Source of the DNA: Melioribacteraceae bacterium
GTDB taxonomy: Bacteria > Bacteroidota > Ignavibacteria > Ignavibacteriales > Melioribacteraceae
Length of the DNA stretch: 64,000 bases
Assembly: GCA_021739765.1 (NCBI GenBank)
Contig: JAIPBD010000022.1
Span: 1-64,000, forward strand
Reading direction: 5' to 3'
The position numbers were made by a program, and so were the translations under genes. The notes under the pieces were generated by a model. That model was not told where the DNA came from, made no database searches, and worked only from the letters and a program-made list of their open reading frames with translations. Shown here piece by piece: positions 18,829 through 26,958 of this stretch; position 1 is the stretch's first letter; each line of letters begins with the position of its first letter.

Positions 18829-20662
18829 ACATTTCAAAAAAATCATTTTATTATTCTATACAATTCTTTTCATCTATCAACTGTTTTTAACACAAATAAA
18901 TGCGGAATCAATTATGCAACAAAAAGAATTCGTGCCCCAATGGGCAAAAGAAGTTGTATGGTATCAAATATTCCCGGATAGATTTAACAATGGCGATAGA
19001 ACTAATGACCCAATTCTTGAGTCAATTCATGGTTCTTGGCCGCACGACAGCACATCCGCCTGGGATCTTCATCCATGGACTTCAGATTGGTACAAACTTC
19101 AACCATGGGAAAAAGAAAACGGAAAAGATGTTTGGTTTAATATTCAGCGTCGCAGATACGGCGGTGATTTGCAAGGAATTATAGACAAGTTAGATTATTT
19201 ACAAGATCTTGGCGTTACGGCGCTTTATTTAAATCCAATTTTTGAATCGCCTTCATTACATAAATATGATGGCGCCACATTCCATCATGTTGATCCTCAC
19301 TTTGGTCCTGATCCTGCCGGCGATAAAAAACTTGTTCAATCTGAAATTCCACACGATCCTTCTACCTGGGTAAATACCGAAGCCGACAAATTATTTTTCA
19401 AACTTGTTAAAAAAGTCCACAACCGTGGAATGCGGATAATTATCGATGGTGTGTTTAATCACATGGGATTGAATTCATGGGCCTTTCAGGATGTGAAAAA
19501 AAATCAGCAGCGCTCTTTATACAAAGATTGGTTCAAAATAATTTCATGGGATGATAAAAAGAGTGAAACCAAATTTGAATATAGCGGTTGGTTCGGTGTT
19601 CGTGAATTACCGGAATTAAATCAAGATGAAAATGGAATTGTTGAAGGACCAAAAAAGTACATTTTTGACGCGACGAAAAAATGGATGGACCCGAACAATG
19701 ACGGAAATACGGCTGACGGAATCGACGGGTGGCGGCTTGATGTCGCTTTTCTGGTTAAACATCCTTTTTGGAAAGATTGGCGGAAACATGTAAAATCAAT
19801 TAATTCGGAGGCATATTTAACTGCTGAAATTATTGATTCAATTGAGTTCAATACTCCTTATTTGCAGGGTGATGAATTCGACGCGGTGATGAATTACAAT
19901 TTTGCATTTTCATGCGCGGATTATTTTATCGCAGATAAAACAAGAATCAGCACAACCGAATTTGATAAACAGCTCAAAACTTTGAGGGAAGCTTATCCGG
20001 GTGGAGTTGAATTCGTGATGCAGAATTTGTTTGACAGTCACGACACAAACCGATTGTTATCACACATTGTTAATAAAGACTTGCATCCTTATCGAGATTG
20101 GTCCAAATATTTTGGGAAATCAAAAGGCGATTATAAAAAGTACAAAACATCAGCGCCGACCGGAAAAGATTTTGAAACAATGAAACTAATGATCCTTTTC
20201 CAAATGACTTACCTCGGCGCACCGATGATTTATTATGGTGATGAAGCCGGAATGTGGGGAGCAAATGATCCTTGCTGCAGAAAACCAATGGTTTGGGAAG
20301 AATTAAGTTTTGAGAATGAAAAAGTAAAACCGGATCAAACACTTTATGAAAAAGAATATCAGGTAACATTTAACAAAGAAATTTTTGAGTGTTACAAAAA
20401 TTTAATCGCGATTAGAAACAAGTCTAAAGCTTTAAAAAAAGGAACATTCGAAACATTTTTCATGGACGATAAAAAACACCTTTATGCATTTAAAAGAAAA
20501 TTTGAAAAGGAAGAATTGATTATTGTATTAAACAATTCAAATGTTGAACAAACTTTTTCGATCAAAGGAAATTTTAGGGATATTTTAAACCCGCAAGAAG
20601 AAGTCAAAAATCTTGAAATTAATATTAATCCTAAATGGGGCAGAATTTTAGTAGCTCAATAG
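18821..20662 (+). CDS. Secreted GH13 alpha-amylase family enzyme (neopullulanase/cyclomaltodextrinase-like)
   Basis: A 613-residue glycoside hydrolase. The ATG at 18821 gives a signal peptide (ILLFYTILFIYQLFLTQINA), so it is exported. All GH13 regions are present: DGVFNH (Asp209), GWRLDVA with nucleophile Asp307, LTAEI with acid Glu336, and SHDTNR with Asp408. The insert GPDPAGDKKLVQSE and the long early loops fit enzymes acting on cyclodextrins, pullulan or maltodextrins. A C-terminal beta domain closes the protein. Its start lies inside the last codons of the YoeB gene. A 13-bp hairpin follows its stop. Confidence 0.92.
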   Translation: MSKHFKKIILLFYTILFIYQLFLTQINAESIMQQKEFVPQWAKEVVWYQIFPDRFNNGDRTNDPILESIHGSWPHDSTSAWDLHPWTSDWYKLQPWEKENGKDVWFNIQRRRYGGDLQGIIDKLDYLQDLGVTALYLNPIFESPSLHKYDGATFHHVDPHFGPDPAGDKKLVQSEIPHDPSTWVNTEADKLFFKLVKKVHNRGMRIIIDGVFNHMGLNSWAFQDVKKNQQRSLYKDWFKIISWDDKKSETKFEYSGWFGVRELPELNQDENGIVEGPKKYIFDATKKWMDPNNDGNTADGIDGWRLDVAFLVKHPFWKDWRKHVKSINSEAYLTAEIIDSIEFNTPYLQGDEFDAVMNYNFAFSCADYFIADKTRISTTEFDKQLKTLREAYPGGVEFVMQNLFDSHDTNRLLSHIVNKDLHPYRDWSKYFGKSKGDYKKYKTSAPTGKDFETMKLMILFQMTYLGAPMIYYGDEAGMWGANDPCCRKPMVWEELSFENEKVKPDQTLYEKEYQVTFNKEIFECYKNLIAIRNKSKALKKGTFETFFMDDKKHLYAFKRKFEKEELIIVLNNSNVEQTFSIKGNFRDILNPQEEVKNLEININPKWGRILVAQ

Positions 20663-20667
20663 TAATT

Positions 20668-20702
20668 GAAACATGCCATTCCCGGATGAAATGGCATGTT
20701 TC
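20668..20702. terminator. Bidirectional hairpin terminator
   Basis: A perfect 13-bp stem (GAAACATGCCATT with its complement) and a 9-base loop lie between the convergent amylase and acyl-CoA ligase genes. Confidence 0.7.
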
Positions 20703-20708
20703 TGTAAA

Positions 20709-22412
20709 TTATGATTTAATCAGATATCTTTTAATTTTTTGTGTTGTTGTTTTTTCAAATTCATTTTCTTGGATATGGAACCGAACAATTTTCTTATATG
20801 AGGTTAGCTGTTTATTCACTGATTCGATTTCATTGCTGATAACATCATGGATCAGGTCATCGTTAATTTCTATCATTTTAGAATCAGCATATTCAATAAA
20901 TGCTTCAGTGTCGGGAACAATTTTCGCGGCTATAATTTCATCATGTTTCACATCGTTTTCACCGTAAACCACAGACTCCAAAACAAATGGTGAGCGGTTG
21001 ATAATATCTTCAATTTCTTCGGGGAAAACATTTTTTCCGCTTCGAGAAATAATAACATTTTTTTTGCGTCCGTTAATATGCAAGAATCCATCCTCATCTA
21101 TAAATCCAATATCCCCTGTTTTGAACCAACCATCCTCAAAAGTTTCATTTGTCGCTTTTTCATTTTTGAAATAACCGATCATTACATTATCGCCCTTCGC
21201 AAAAACTTCACCGTTCCCATCCGGATCGGGATCATTGATCTTTAGTTGAACTCCGGGTAAAGGAATTCCGGCGGCGTTGTCCTTGAAATTATCGAGTCTA
21301 TTTAAAGCGAGAATCGGCGAAGTTTCCGTAAGGCCATAACCTTGAATAAAATTAAAGCCAAATCCTCTCAGGCCTTCAGCTACTACAGGATCCGGAGCCG
21401 CTCCACCCGCTATAAAAACTCGAATGGATCCGCCAAATTTTTCGTGCAACTCTTTGAATAATTTTTTCTTTAATTGAAACACACTAATTTTATCAATAAA
21501 ATTGCTCACCTTAACCAGTGGCGGAACGATCTTAGATTTAACTTTATCGTCGCTGATAGTTTTGGAGATACGTTTAAACATTTTATCATATAAAAGCGGA
21601 ACACCTAACAACATTGTTGCTTTCACACTTTGTAAATCATCAACAACTGTTTTTAAACTTCGTGCAAAATGAACTGACGCACCGGAATAAATTGGACACA
21701 ACATTCCGCATGTGCATTCATAAGTGTGATGCATTGGAAGCACCGAAAGGAATTTATCTTCCGGATAAATTTTCAACATGCTGACCATAGCCATTAAATT
21801 CGCAGCCAGATTTTTTTGAGATAGCATAACTCCCTTGGCCCTTCCCAAAGAGCCGGAAGTAAAAATAATCTCAGCCAGCGCGCTCGGGTCAATCTTGGGA
21901 AGTTCATTCTCCGGGTGAGCTGTTGTTTCACTAATCATTTTTTTCATTGAAAGGAAGCTTGAATTTTTCGTTTCATCCATACAAATGAAGTGGCGGATGT
22001 TTTTCAACGCGGAATTATTTGCCAAAAACATTTCCGAATAGCCAGCGGAAAATATCACAACTTCAGCCTCGGATTCATGTATAATATTGTAAACTTCGTG
22101 TTCCTTTAAATTTCTGTCAATCGGAACAATTACATAATTAAACAGCATAGATGTTAAATAAGCTACAGCCCATTGAACTCTATTTTCACCGATTATTCCT
22201 ATGTGAGTCCGTTCTTCAATATTCAGGTTTTTGAGAGCTGCACCAAACTTTAGAATTGTATTGAATAACTCAAAATAGGACAGTTCAGGTATTGGTGTTT
22301 CAACAAGATCTTTTAACGCGATTCGTTGCGGAAAGGTTTTTTTCGAATTAATAAGCATACTTTGAATTGAATCGATTTTTGGGACGTCGTACAGTTTGAA
22401 ATTTTTAGACAT
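20709..22412 (-). CDS. AMP-forming long-chain acyl-CoA synthetase family protein
   Basis: A ligase of about 567 residues that would activate a carboxylic acid with ATP and CoA. It has the P-loop IIFTSGSLGRAKGVMLS, the adenylation motif QGYGLTETSP, the hinge FKTGDIGFIDEDGFLHINGRKK, and the catalytic Lys region near the end (TTQKIKRYLIK). The ATG at 22412 follows AGGTGAG at good spacing, better than the ATG at 22427. A long-chain fatty acid is the likely substrate by family, but other acids are possible. It is a single gene between two hairpins with a related stem. Confidence 0.9.
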   Translation of the reverse strand: MSKNFKLYDVPKIDSIQSMLINSKKTFPQRIALKDLVETPIPELSYFELFNTILKFGAALKNLNIEERTHIGIIGENRVQWAVAYLTSMLFNYVIVPIDRNLKEHEVYNIIHESEAEVVIFSAGYSEMFLANNSALKNIRHFICMDETKNSSFLSMKKMISETTAHPENELPKIDPSALAEIIFTSGSLGRAKGVMLSQKNLAANLMAMVSMLKIYPEDKFLSVLPMHHTYECTCGMLCPIYSGASVHFARSLKTVVDDLQSVKATMLLGVPLLYDKMFKRISKTISDDKVKSKIVPPLVKVSNFIDKISVFQLKKKLFKELHEKFGGSIRVFIAGGAAPDPVVAEGLRGFGFNFIQGYGLTETSPILALNRLDNFKDNAAGIPLPGVQLKINDPDPDGNGEVFAKGDNVMIGYFKNEKATNETFEDGWFKTGDIGFIDEDGFLHINGRKKNVIISRSGKNVFPEEIEDIINRSPFVLESVVYGENDVKHDEIIAAKIVPDTEAFIEYADSKMIEINDDLIHDVISNEIESVNKQLTSYKKIVRFHIQENEFEKTTTQKIKRYLIKS

Positions 22413-22538
22413 TTTCTCACCTCGCATTATTTATTTTCCCCAACTACAAATGTATATAAAAAGACTGGATAATCTTTATTATTCGGACAACATCTCCTTT
22501 TTGTGATTACATCATCGTGACTAACATTATAAAAAGAG

Positions 22539-22563
22539 ATGCCATTTCTCGAAGAAATGGCAT
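22539..22563 (-). terminator. Hairpin terminator for the T9SS propeller gene
   Basis: An 11-bp stem (ATGCCATTTCT) with a 3-base loop is followed on the minus strand by CTCTTTTT. It shares ATGCCATT with the hairpin at 20668. Confidence 0.65.
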
Positions 22564-22642
22564 GTTTTGACGAGATAGAAAAATTGTGTTAATCAAATTA
22601 TTTTTACTTGTGAATCTAAGAATCCCATCATCTCTTCAGATT

Positions 22643-23854
22643 TTATTTTATCAAAATCATTTTGCGAGTTTGAGAAAATAGACCGGTTTTAAGTGTATAA
22701 TAATAAACTCCGGATGACTGCTCCGACAAATTAATCCTTAGAATATGTGTTCCCCGATCATACTCTTCCCCACTGTGTATCGTCACTGTTCGACCAACAC
22801 AATCATAAATTATAAATTGAGGGATAGTTCTGGATGGAACATAGAACGGAATATTTGTAATTCCGTTAAAAGGATTTGGAAAATTTGACAACAAACGGAT
22901 TGATTCTTGAGACCGGCTTGGGGGAACATAAACTGAATCGCTATCAATTAATTTATAGATTCCCGAACCTCTTGTACCCGCATATATTCCCGTGGAAGGT
23001 GTTACTTCTAAATCGAGAACCGATTTTATTCCAATTCCATTTTGTGATTTGGAAAATGATCCCAATCCATCAATCGATACATAAATTCCGTTTGATGCAG
23101 AGTAAAAAATCCGGCCATCCGAAGCCTTAACCAAATCAGTTGCCCCGGTTGATAAAAAATCGCGCCGGTTCCAACGGATACCTGAATTCGAAGAGTAAAA
23201 TATTCCTCCCGAATCCGCAACCGCAAATAAATTCCGATCATCGATTTTTAATATTTTAACTATCGTTTCTTTATTTAAACCATTATTACTCAGCGCCCAG
23301 TTCGAGCCATTATTAGTGGAGATATAGATCCCTCCGGCTTGAGTTGCGGCAAATAATTTTGAATTAGAAGTTGATTGAATATCATGAACAAATAAATTTC
23401 GCAAACCGGTGTTTGATTCGATCCAATCCACACCAGAATTCGTTGACCGAAAAATTCCGCCGCCGGCCGAGCCAACAAAATAATTACCCTCTCCAATTCC
23501 AAAAATTGAAAGAATAACATTGTTGGTTAAACCGCCCGAACTTTGATACCAAGTTTTTCCGGTATCGGCTGAAATGTAGAGTCCATTGCCGTTTGTACCG
23601 ACCAATGTTTTCTGATCGGAAAAAAAGATTTCGTTGATTGAGAATTCGTCAAAATCTGAGGAAGGTTTCTGCCAGGTATTGCCGCTATCGCTACTTAAAA
23701 ATATTCCGTTACTTTTGGTTCCGGCAAAAATAAACTGATCATTCACAGCTTTGATTGCTGTAACGACTTTATTGTTCATTCCTGACTGTATCCAAAAATC
23801 TTGTGAATACAAGAGAACCGGAAAAAATAGTAATAGTGGAATTATTCTTTTCAA
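22643..23854 (-). CDS. Secreted sialidase/VPS10-like propeller protein with T9SS sorting domain
   Basis: A 403-residue protein with an N-terminal signal (PLLLFFPVLLYSQ) and six to seven repeats of the form IFVSTNNGSNWAL / GIFLSSDSGNTW, the Asp-box type found in sialidase, VPS10 and Ycf48-like propellers. Catalytic sialidase residues are not evident. The last 80 residues are a type A T9SS sorting domain (LLSNFPNPFNGITNIPFY ... SGVYYYTL ... KMILIK), so the protein should be secreted or surface-anchored by the type IX system. Binding or adhesion is more likely than catalysis. Confidence 0.9.
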   Translation of the reverse strand: MKRIIPLLLFFPVLLYSQDFWIQSGMNNKVVTAIKAVNDQFIFAGTKSNGIFLSSDSGNTWQKPSSDFDEFSINEIFFSDQKTLVGTNGNGLYISADTGKTWYQSSGGLTNNVILSIFGIGEGNYFVGSAGGGIFRSTNSGVDWIESNTGLRNLFVHDIQSTSNSKLFAATQAGGIYISTNNGSNWALSNNGLNKETIVKILKIDDRNLFAVADSGGIFYSSNSGIRWNRRDFLSTGATDLVKASDGRIFYSASNGIYVSIDGLGSFSKSQNGIGIKSVLDLEVTPSTGIYAGTRGSGIYKLIDSDSVYVPPSRSQESIRLLSNFPNPFNGITNIPFYVPSRTIPQFIIYDCVGRTVTIHSGEEYDRGTHILRINLSEQSSGVYYYTLKTGLFSQTRKMILIK

Positions 23855-23925
23855 AACGAATTTAATTTTGCTTAAAAATTATTCGCCAAGATAGAGAAAA
23901 TGCGCAATTCCAAAAGCGGAAAAAA

Positions 23926-24351
23926 TTACTCCTCTTCGAGAGCCAGAAGATAATCTGCTATAATTCCCAAGTTTTTTACGTCAATATTATTATATGATGG
24001 CATAACAATATTGGTGTATTTCTTTTTGTATTCCTCAAATCGTTTATCATTGGAATAAGAGGCCGGATTTCTCAAATAATTAATTAATTCAGAACGATCA
24101 AAAAGTTCATTTGCGCTGTAAAGTGAAGGAGCTAGTTTCCCACCTTTCAGATCACCGCCATGGCAATTTAAACAGCCGATGTTTTTCATCAATGCAAGTC
24201 CGTCAAGTTCCTTTGGCTGCATCTCGGAATCGCTTTGATAGTATTCCATATCGTCTAAATCTATTTCGTCAGTTTCTGTAAATTTTTGTAGGAAGAACAA
24301 AATTAAAAACAGGAGTAAAGCGGCAGTTATCCACTTTTGGGCATTGGTCAT
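23926..24351 (-). CDS. Membrane-anchored c-type cytochrome
   Basis: A 141-residue protein with an N-terminal transmembrane anchor (WITAALLLFLILFFLQ), an acidic linker and one haem c domain. The haem motif CLNCH is at 60-64 and Met117 in IVMPSY is the likely distal ligand. Small cytochromes of this kind carry electrons in the periplasm. No oxidase or reductase genes are nearby, so its partner is unknown. Confidence 0.88.
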   Translation of the reverse strand: MTNAQKWITAALLLFLILFFLQKFTETDEIDLDDMEYYQSDSEMQPKELDGLALMKNIGCLNCHGGDLKGGKLAPSLYSANELFDRSELINYLRNPASYSNDKRFEEYKKKYTNIVMPSYNNIDVKNLGIIADYLLALEEE

Positions 24352-24426
24352 ATAAAGATCTCAGTTTTTTATTATTAACGAACTAAAAATATAAAAAAGG
24401 AATGAATTTCCAGGTAAAATCGGATA

Positions 24427-26007
24427 TTAACTTTCTTCATCCAGAATTTTATCGTAATAGTTTTTGAAGGAAACAACAGATTGGTAAATTGCTTTGGCGA
24501 TTGACGCCTGTCCTTTCGAACTGGCCATATATCGGGCATCCTTCGAGTTGGTGAGGAATCCGTTTTCGATTAAAACTGACGGCATAGATGCGCCGACAAG
24601 AACCAGGAACCCAGCTTGTTTAATTCCCCGAGAGGGTATCTCAACATTCTTTTTCCAATTCTGATTGAGTAAATCAGAGAAATGCTCCGAATAACGCATG
24701 TACGCGGAATGGGCCATACTTACGAGTATAAAATTTTCTTCAGTTAATTCTTCATACCGTTGCGGATTGTCTTCGAATTCAATTACGCTGTTCTCCTTTT
24801 CCGCAATTTTGATTGCTTCATCTGTTCTTCCGGGCCGTAAAAGATAAACCTCAAATCCTCTGGTATTTTCATCCCGCCTCGGTAACGAATTACAATGAAT
24901 CGATATGAACAATTTTCCATTATTTTCGTTGGCAATTTTTCCGCGTTTATAAAGATCAACAAAACTATCATCACTGCGAGTGTAAACAATTTTTACATCT
25001 GTCATAGTCTCTTTTATCATTTTCCCAAGCTTTAGCGCAACTCCGAGATTTATATCTTTCTCTTTAATTCCGCCAATCCCGATTGCTCCCGGATCTTTAC
25101 CGCCATGTCCGGCATCGATAACAATAACATCAAAATTCCATTTCTCCCTCTCAACGCCAACCGGTTTTTGATCGGTGATAAGTTTATCGTTATGAATTGT
25201 GATAAAAAAATCTTTCGATGATTCATCAATAAACGATTCGTGTGAAGCATATCCTTTTTTAAGTTTCAGTTCAAGCTGCTGCTGTCCATCGACATTTTTG
25301 ATTGCAATCGATTTAATTAATCCGGCCGATTTGAACTTATTAAAAACGGTGTGATCAACTTCAATTCCCGATAAAAATATGTAAAGAATATCGTTACGGA
25401 TTGATGTCGGAGGTTTAAATTTGAGGTCGGTCATACGAAAGCGGACTAATGTTCCGTTCGCCTTTTCAGCGACTTCAATTCCGTAGATGTCGTATTTATC
25501 AGATCCCGTTGCTCTATAATCCGCGCCGTATTTTTTGTTTTTATCAAGCATATTGCCCGATGCGAAACTTTCACCCGAATAGGTTAAGGATTTTGTGCCA
25601 CTGTTAAAATCTAAATTTTTGCCTAATCCAAATGAAAGATATTTTGCGGTATAGGGTAAAGGAATAAAAACATCATTATCAATAATTACTGTGGAAATTG
25701 GCAACTGATAAACGGTTGGATTGTATCCGGTTCGATCGGTTAAAACAACAAATTGATTCCTCGCAGTAAATTTGACCCGGTATTCGGGAAATTTAATCTC
25801 GGCTTTTTCATTTTGTGGATTGTAATAATAACCTGCTCCAAAAATTCCGGCCAATTCTTTTAAAGAAACATACTCTGAACCTTTTCGGTCTACAAATGAT
25901 AATTTTTCTTTTTTGCCGTTTAATTCAACGGTTATACCATCATAACGTTGAGCGGTTAAACTAATTGATAAAATATAAAGTATTACGAAAATGTATCTGA
26001 ATTTCAT
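24427..26007 (-). CDS. N-acetylmuramoyl-L-alanine amidase (Amidase_3) with N-terminal AMIN-like domains
   Basis: A 526-residue exported cell-wall hydrolase. A signal peptide is followed by a copper-amine-oxidase-N-like domain (about 20-120, YVSLKELAGIFGAGYYYNP), an AMIN-type domain (about 170-275), and a zinc amidase domain from about 293 with IDAGHGGKDPGA, YTRSDD, KLFISIHCNS and a late catalytic Glu in SVLIENGFLTN. The zinc ligands (two His and one Glu) and the catalytic Glu are all present. It would cut the stem peptide from muramic acid during division or turnover. It is a single gene with its own probable promoter. Confidence 0.92.
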   Translation of the reverse strand: MKFRYIFVILYILSISLTAQRYDGITVELNGKKEKLSFVDRKGSEYVSLKELAGIFGAGYYYNPQNEKAEIKFPEYRVKFTARNQFVVLTDRTGYNPTVYQLPISTVIIDNDVFIPLPYTAKYLSFGLGKNLDFNSGTKSLTYSGESFASGNMLDKNKKYGADYRATGSDKYDIYGIEVAEKANGTLVRFRMTDLKFKPPTSIRNDILYIFLSGIEVDHTVFNKFKSAGLIKSIAIKNVDGQQQLELKLKKGYASHESFIDESSKDFFITIHNDKLITDQKPVGVEREKWNFDVIVIDAGHGGKDPGAIGIGGIKEKDINLGVALKLGKMIKETMTDVKIVYTRSDDSFVDLYKRGKIANENNGKLFISIHCNSLPRRDENTRGFEVYLLRPGRTDEAIKIAEKENSVIEFEDNPQRYEELTEENFILVSMAHSAYMRYSEHFSDLLNQNWKKNVEIPSRGIKQAGFLVLVGASMPSVLIENGFLTNSKDARYMASSKGQASIAKAIYQSVVSFKNYYDKILDEES

Positions 26008-26035
26008 AAATGCACGAATAATCCTTTGAGTTCAA

Positions 26036-26043
26036 CAAAGATA
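26036..26043 (-). promoter_or_regulatory. Probable -7 box for the amidase gene
   Basis: Read on the minus strand this is TATCTTTG, a match to TAnnTTTG, 28 bases before the start at 26007. Confidence 0.4.
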
Positions 26044-26089
26044 ATAATTATTCCTTTGAAAGATTTTGAGTTTTTGAAAGAAGCCAGAT

Positions 26090-26116
26090 ATGCGGAGATT
26101 TTTTAAATCTCCGCAT
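26090..26116. terminator. Hairpin terminator, probably the original trpB2 terminator
   Basis: A perfect 12-bp stem (ATGCGGAGATTT) with a 3-base loop. It lies just past the left copy of the trpB2 3' end (26129-26168) in the trpB2 reading direction. Confidence 0.65.
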
Positions 26117-26128
26117 TTTGTTTACCCA

Positions 26129-26168
26129 ATCGTCGTTGTATCCAAATCTTTTAATCCGGAGTGTAATT
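26129..26168 (-). repeat. Left copy of the trpB2 3' end
   Basis: It matches 26963-27002 at 37 of 40 bases. Read on the minus strand in the trpB2 frame it encodes LHSGLKDLDTTTIG and then TAA, against LHSGLKDLDTPTI and TGA in the resident gene. Two of the three differences are silent, which suggests both copies were once under coding selection. Confidence 0.85.
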
Positions 26169-26197
26169 GGTGTGACAATTTTCGTATTTTAATCATC

Positions 26198-26602
26198 ATG
26201 AGTGAAAAGTCATTTGACGCAAATAAATTAGTCGAATTTTGGGTAGAAAGTTCGGATGAAGATTACGAAGCAATGTTGGTACTTAATGAATCGCACAAAT
26301 TTGGCTGGACTTTATTTATTGGACATTTGACCATTGAGAAATTATTAAAGGCGTATTTTGTTTGGAGTAAAAAGAACTATCCACCACTTACTCATAACTT
26401 ATTGAGATTAGCAGAGTCATCTGATTTGCAGCTTGATTTTGACAAAAAAGAATCACTGGCAACAATAACAACTTTTAATATTAATACACGTTATGATGAC
26501 TATAAGATGAGTTTTAAACAAAAAGCCGATAAAGAATTCACAGAAAAATGGGTTGATGAAATTAAAAAAATTAGATCATGGATAAAAGAACAGTTAAAGT
26601 AA
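26198..26602 (+). CDS. HEPN-domain protein, toxin of a HEPN/MNT pair
   Basis: A 134-residue helical protein with the HEPN block FIGHLTIEKLLKAYFVWSKKNYPPLTHNLLRL. HEPN proteins of such pairs are RNases kept inactive by their partner. The usual Arg of the R-x4-6-H RNase motif is a Lys here, with only the PPLTH His clear, so activity is uncertain. The ATG at 26198 is preferred: an upstream in-frame ATG at 26090 would run through the terminator hairpin and the trpB2 repeat. It overlaps the MNT gene by 25 bases. Confidence 0.82.
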   Translation: MSEKSFDANKLVEFWVESSDEDYEAMLVLNESHKFGWTLFIGHLTIEKLLKAYFVWSKKNYPPLTHNLLRLAESSDLQLDFDKKESLATITTFNINTRYDDYKMSFKQKADKEFTEKWVDEIKKIRSWIKEQLK

Positions 26603-26913
26603 TAACAGACTTTACTAAGCTTGTAAGAAAAAAGTATTCAAATCTTGAGAGTGCTTATGTTTTTGGTTCATATGCTCGAGGAAATTTTTCGGAGGATAGC
26701 GACATCGATATTGCATTGATTTTTAACAACTTAGACTCAGCCGCTCGGTTCGACATGCAAGTTCAATTGATTCTTCTAGCTTCAACCATTGATACGAGGA
26801 TAGAGCCACATCCAATTTCAAACGAAGATTTTAATTCTGAAAATCCTTTCTCATTACAAATTAAAAATGGAATTGAGATTATTGAATCAATGACATTTGC
26901 CAATCCAACCTAA
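26578..26913 (+). CDS. MNT-type nucleotidyltransferase, antitoxin of the HEPN/MNT pair
   Basis: A 111-residue minimal nucleotidyltransferase. GSYARGNFSEDSDID matches the GS-x10-DxD active site exactly, as in MntA antitoxins that silence HEPN toxins by adding AMP to them. It has no accessory domain. It overlaps the HEPN gene and is followed after 7 bases by a hairpin. Its role is inferred from pairing and motif. Confidence 0.85.
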   Translation: MDKRTVKVITDFTKLVRKKYSNLESAYVFGSYARGNFSEDSDIDIALIFNNLDSAARFDMQVQLILLASTIDTRIEPHPISNEDFNSENPFSLQIKNGIEIIESMTFANPT

Positions 26914-26920
26914 TAATTTA

Positions 26921-26944
26921 GGGAGCAGAAATATTTCCGCTCCC
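26921..26944. terminator. Hairpin between convergent MNT and trpB2
   Basis: GGGAGC and GCTCCC arms enclose a GAAAT/ATTTC inner stem with one A-C mismatch. It can end both the MNT message and trpB2. Confidence 0.6.
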
Positions 26945-26958
26945 AGTAAGTGTTTTTA

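Noticed and set aside
26090-26197. N-terminal extension of the HEPN gene
   Set aside because: The extension is coded by a terminator hairpin and the trpB2 repeat, so the ATG at 26198 is the real start.
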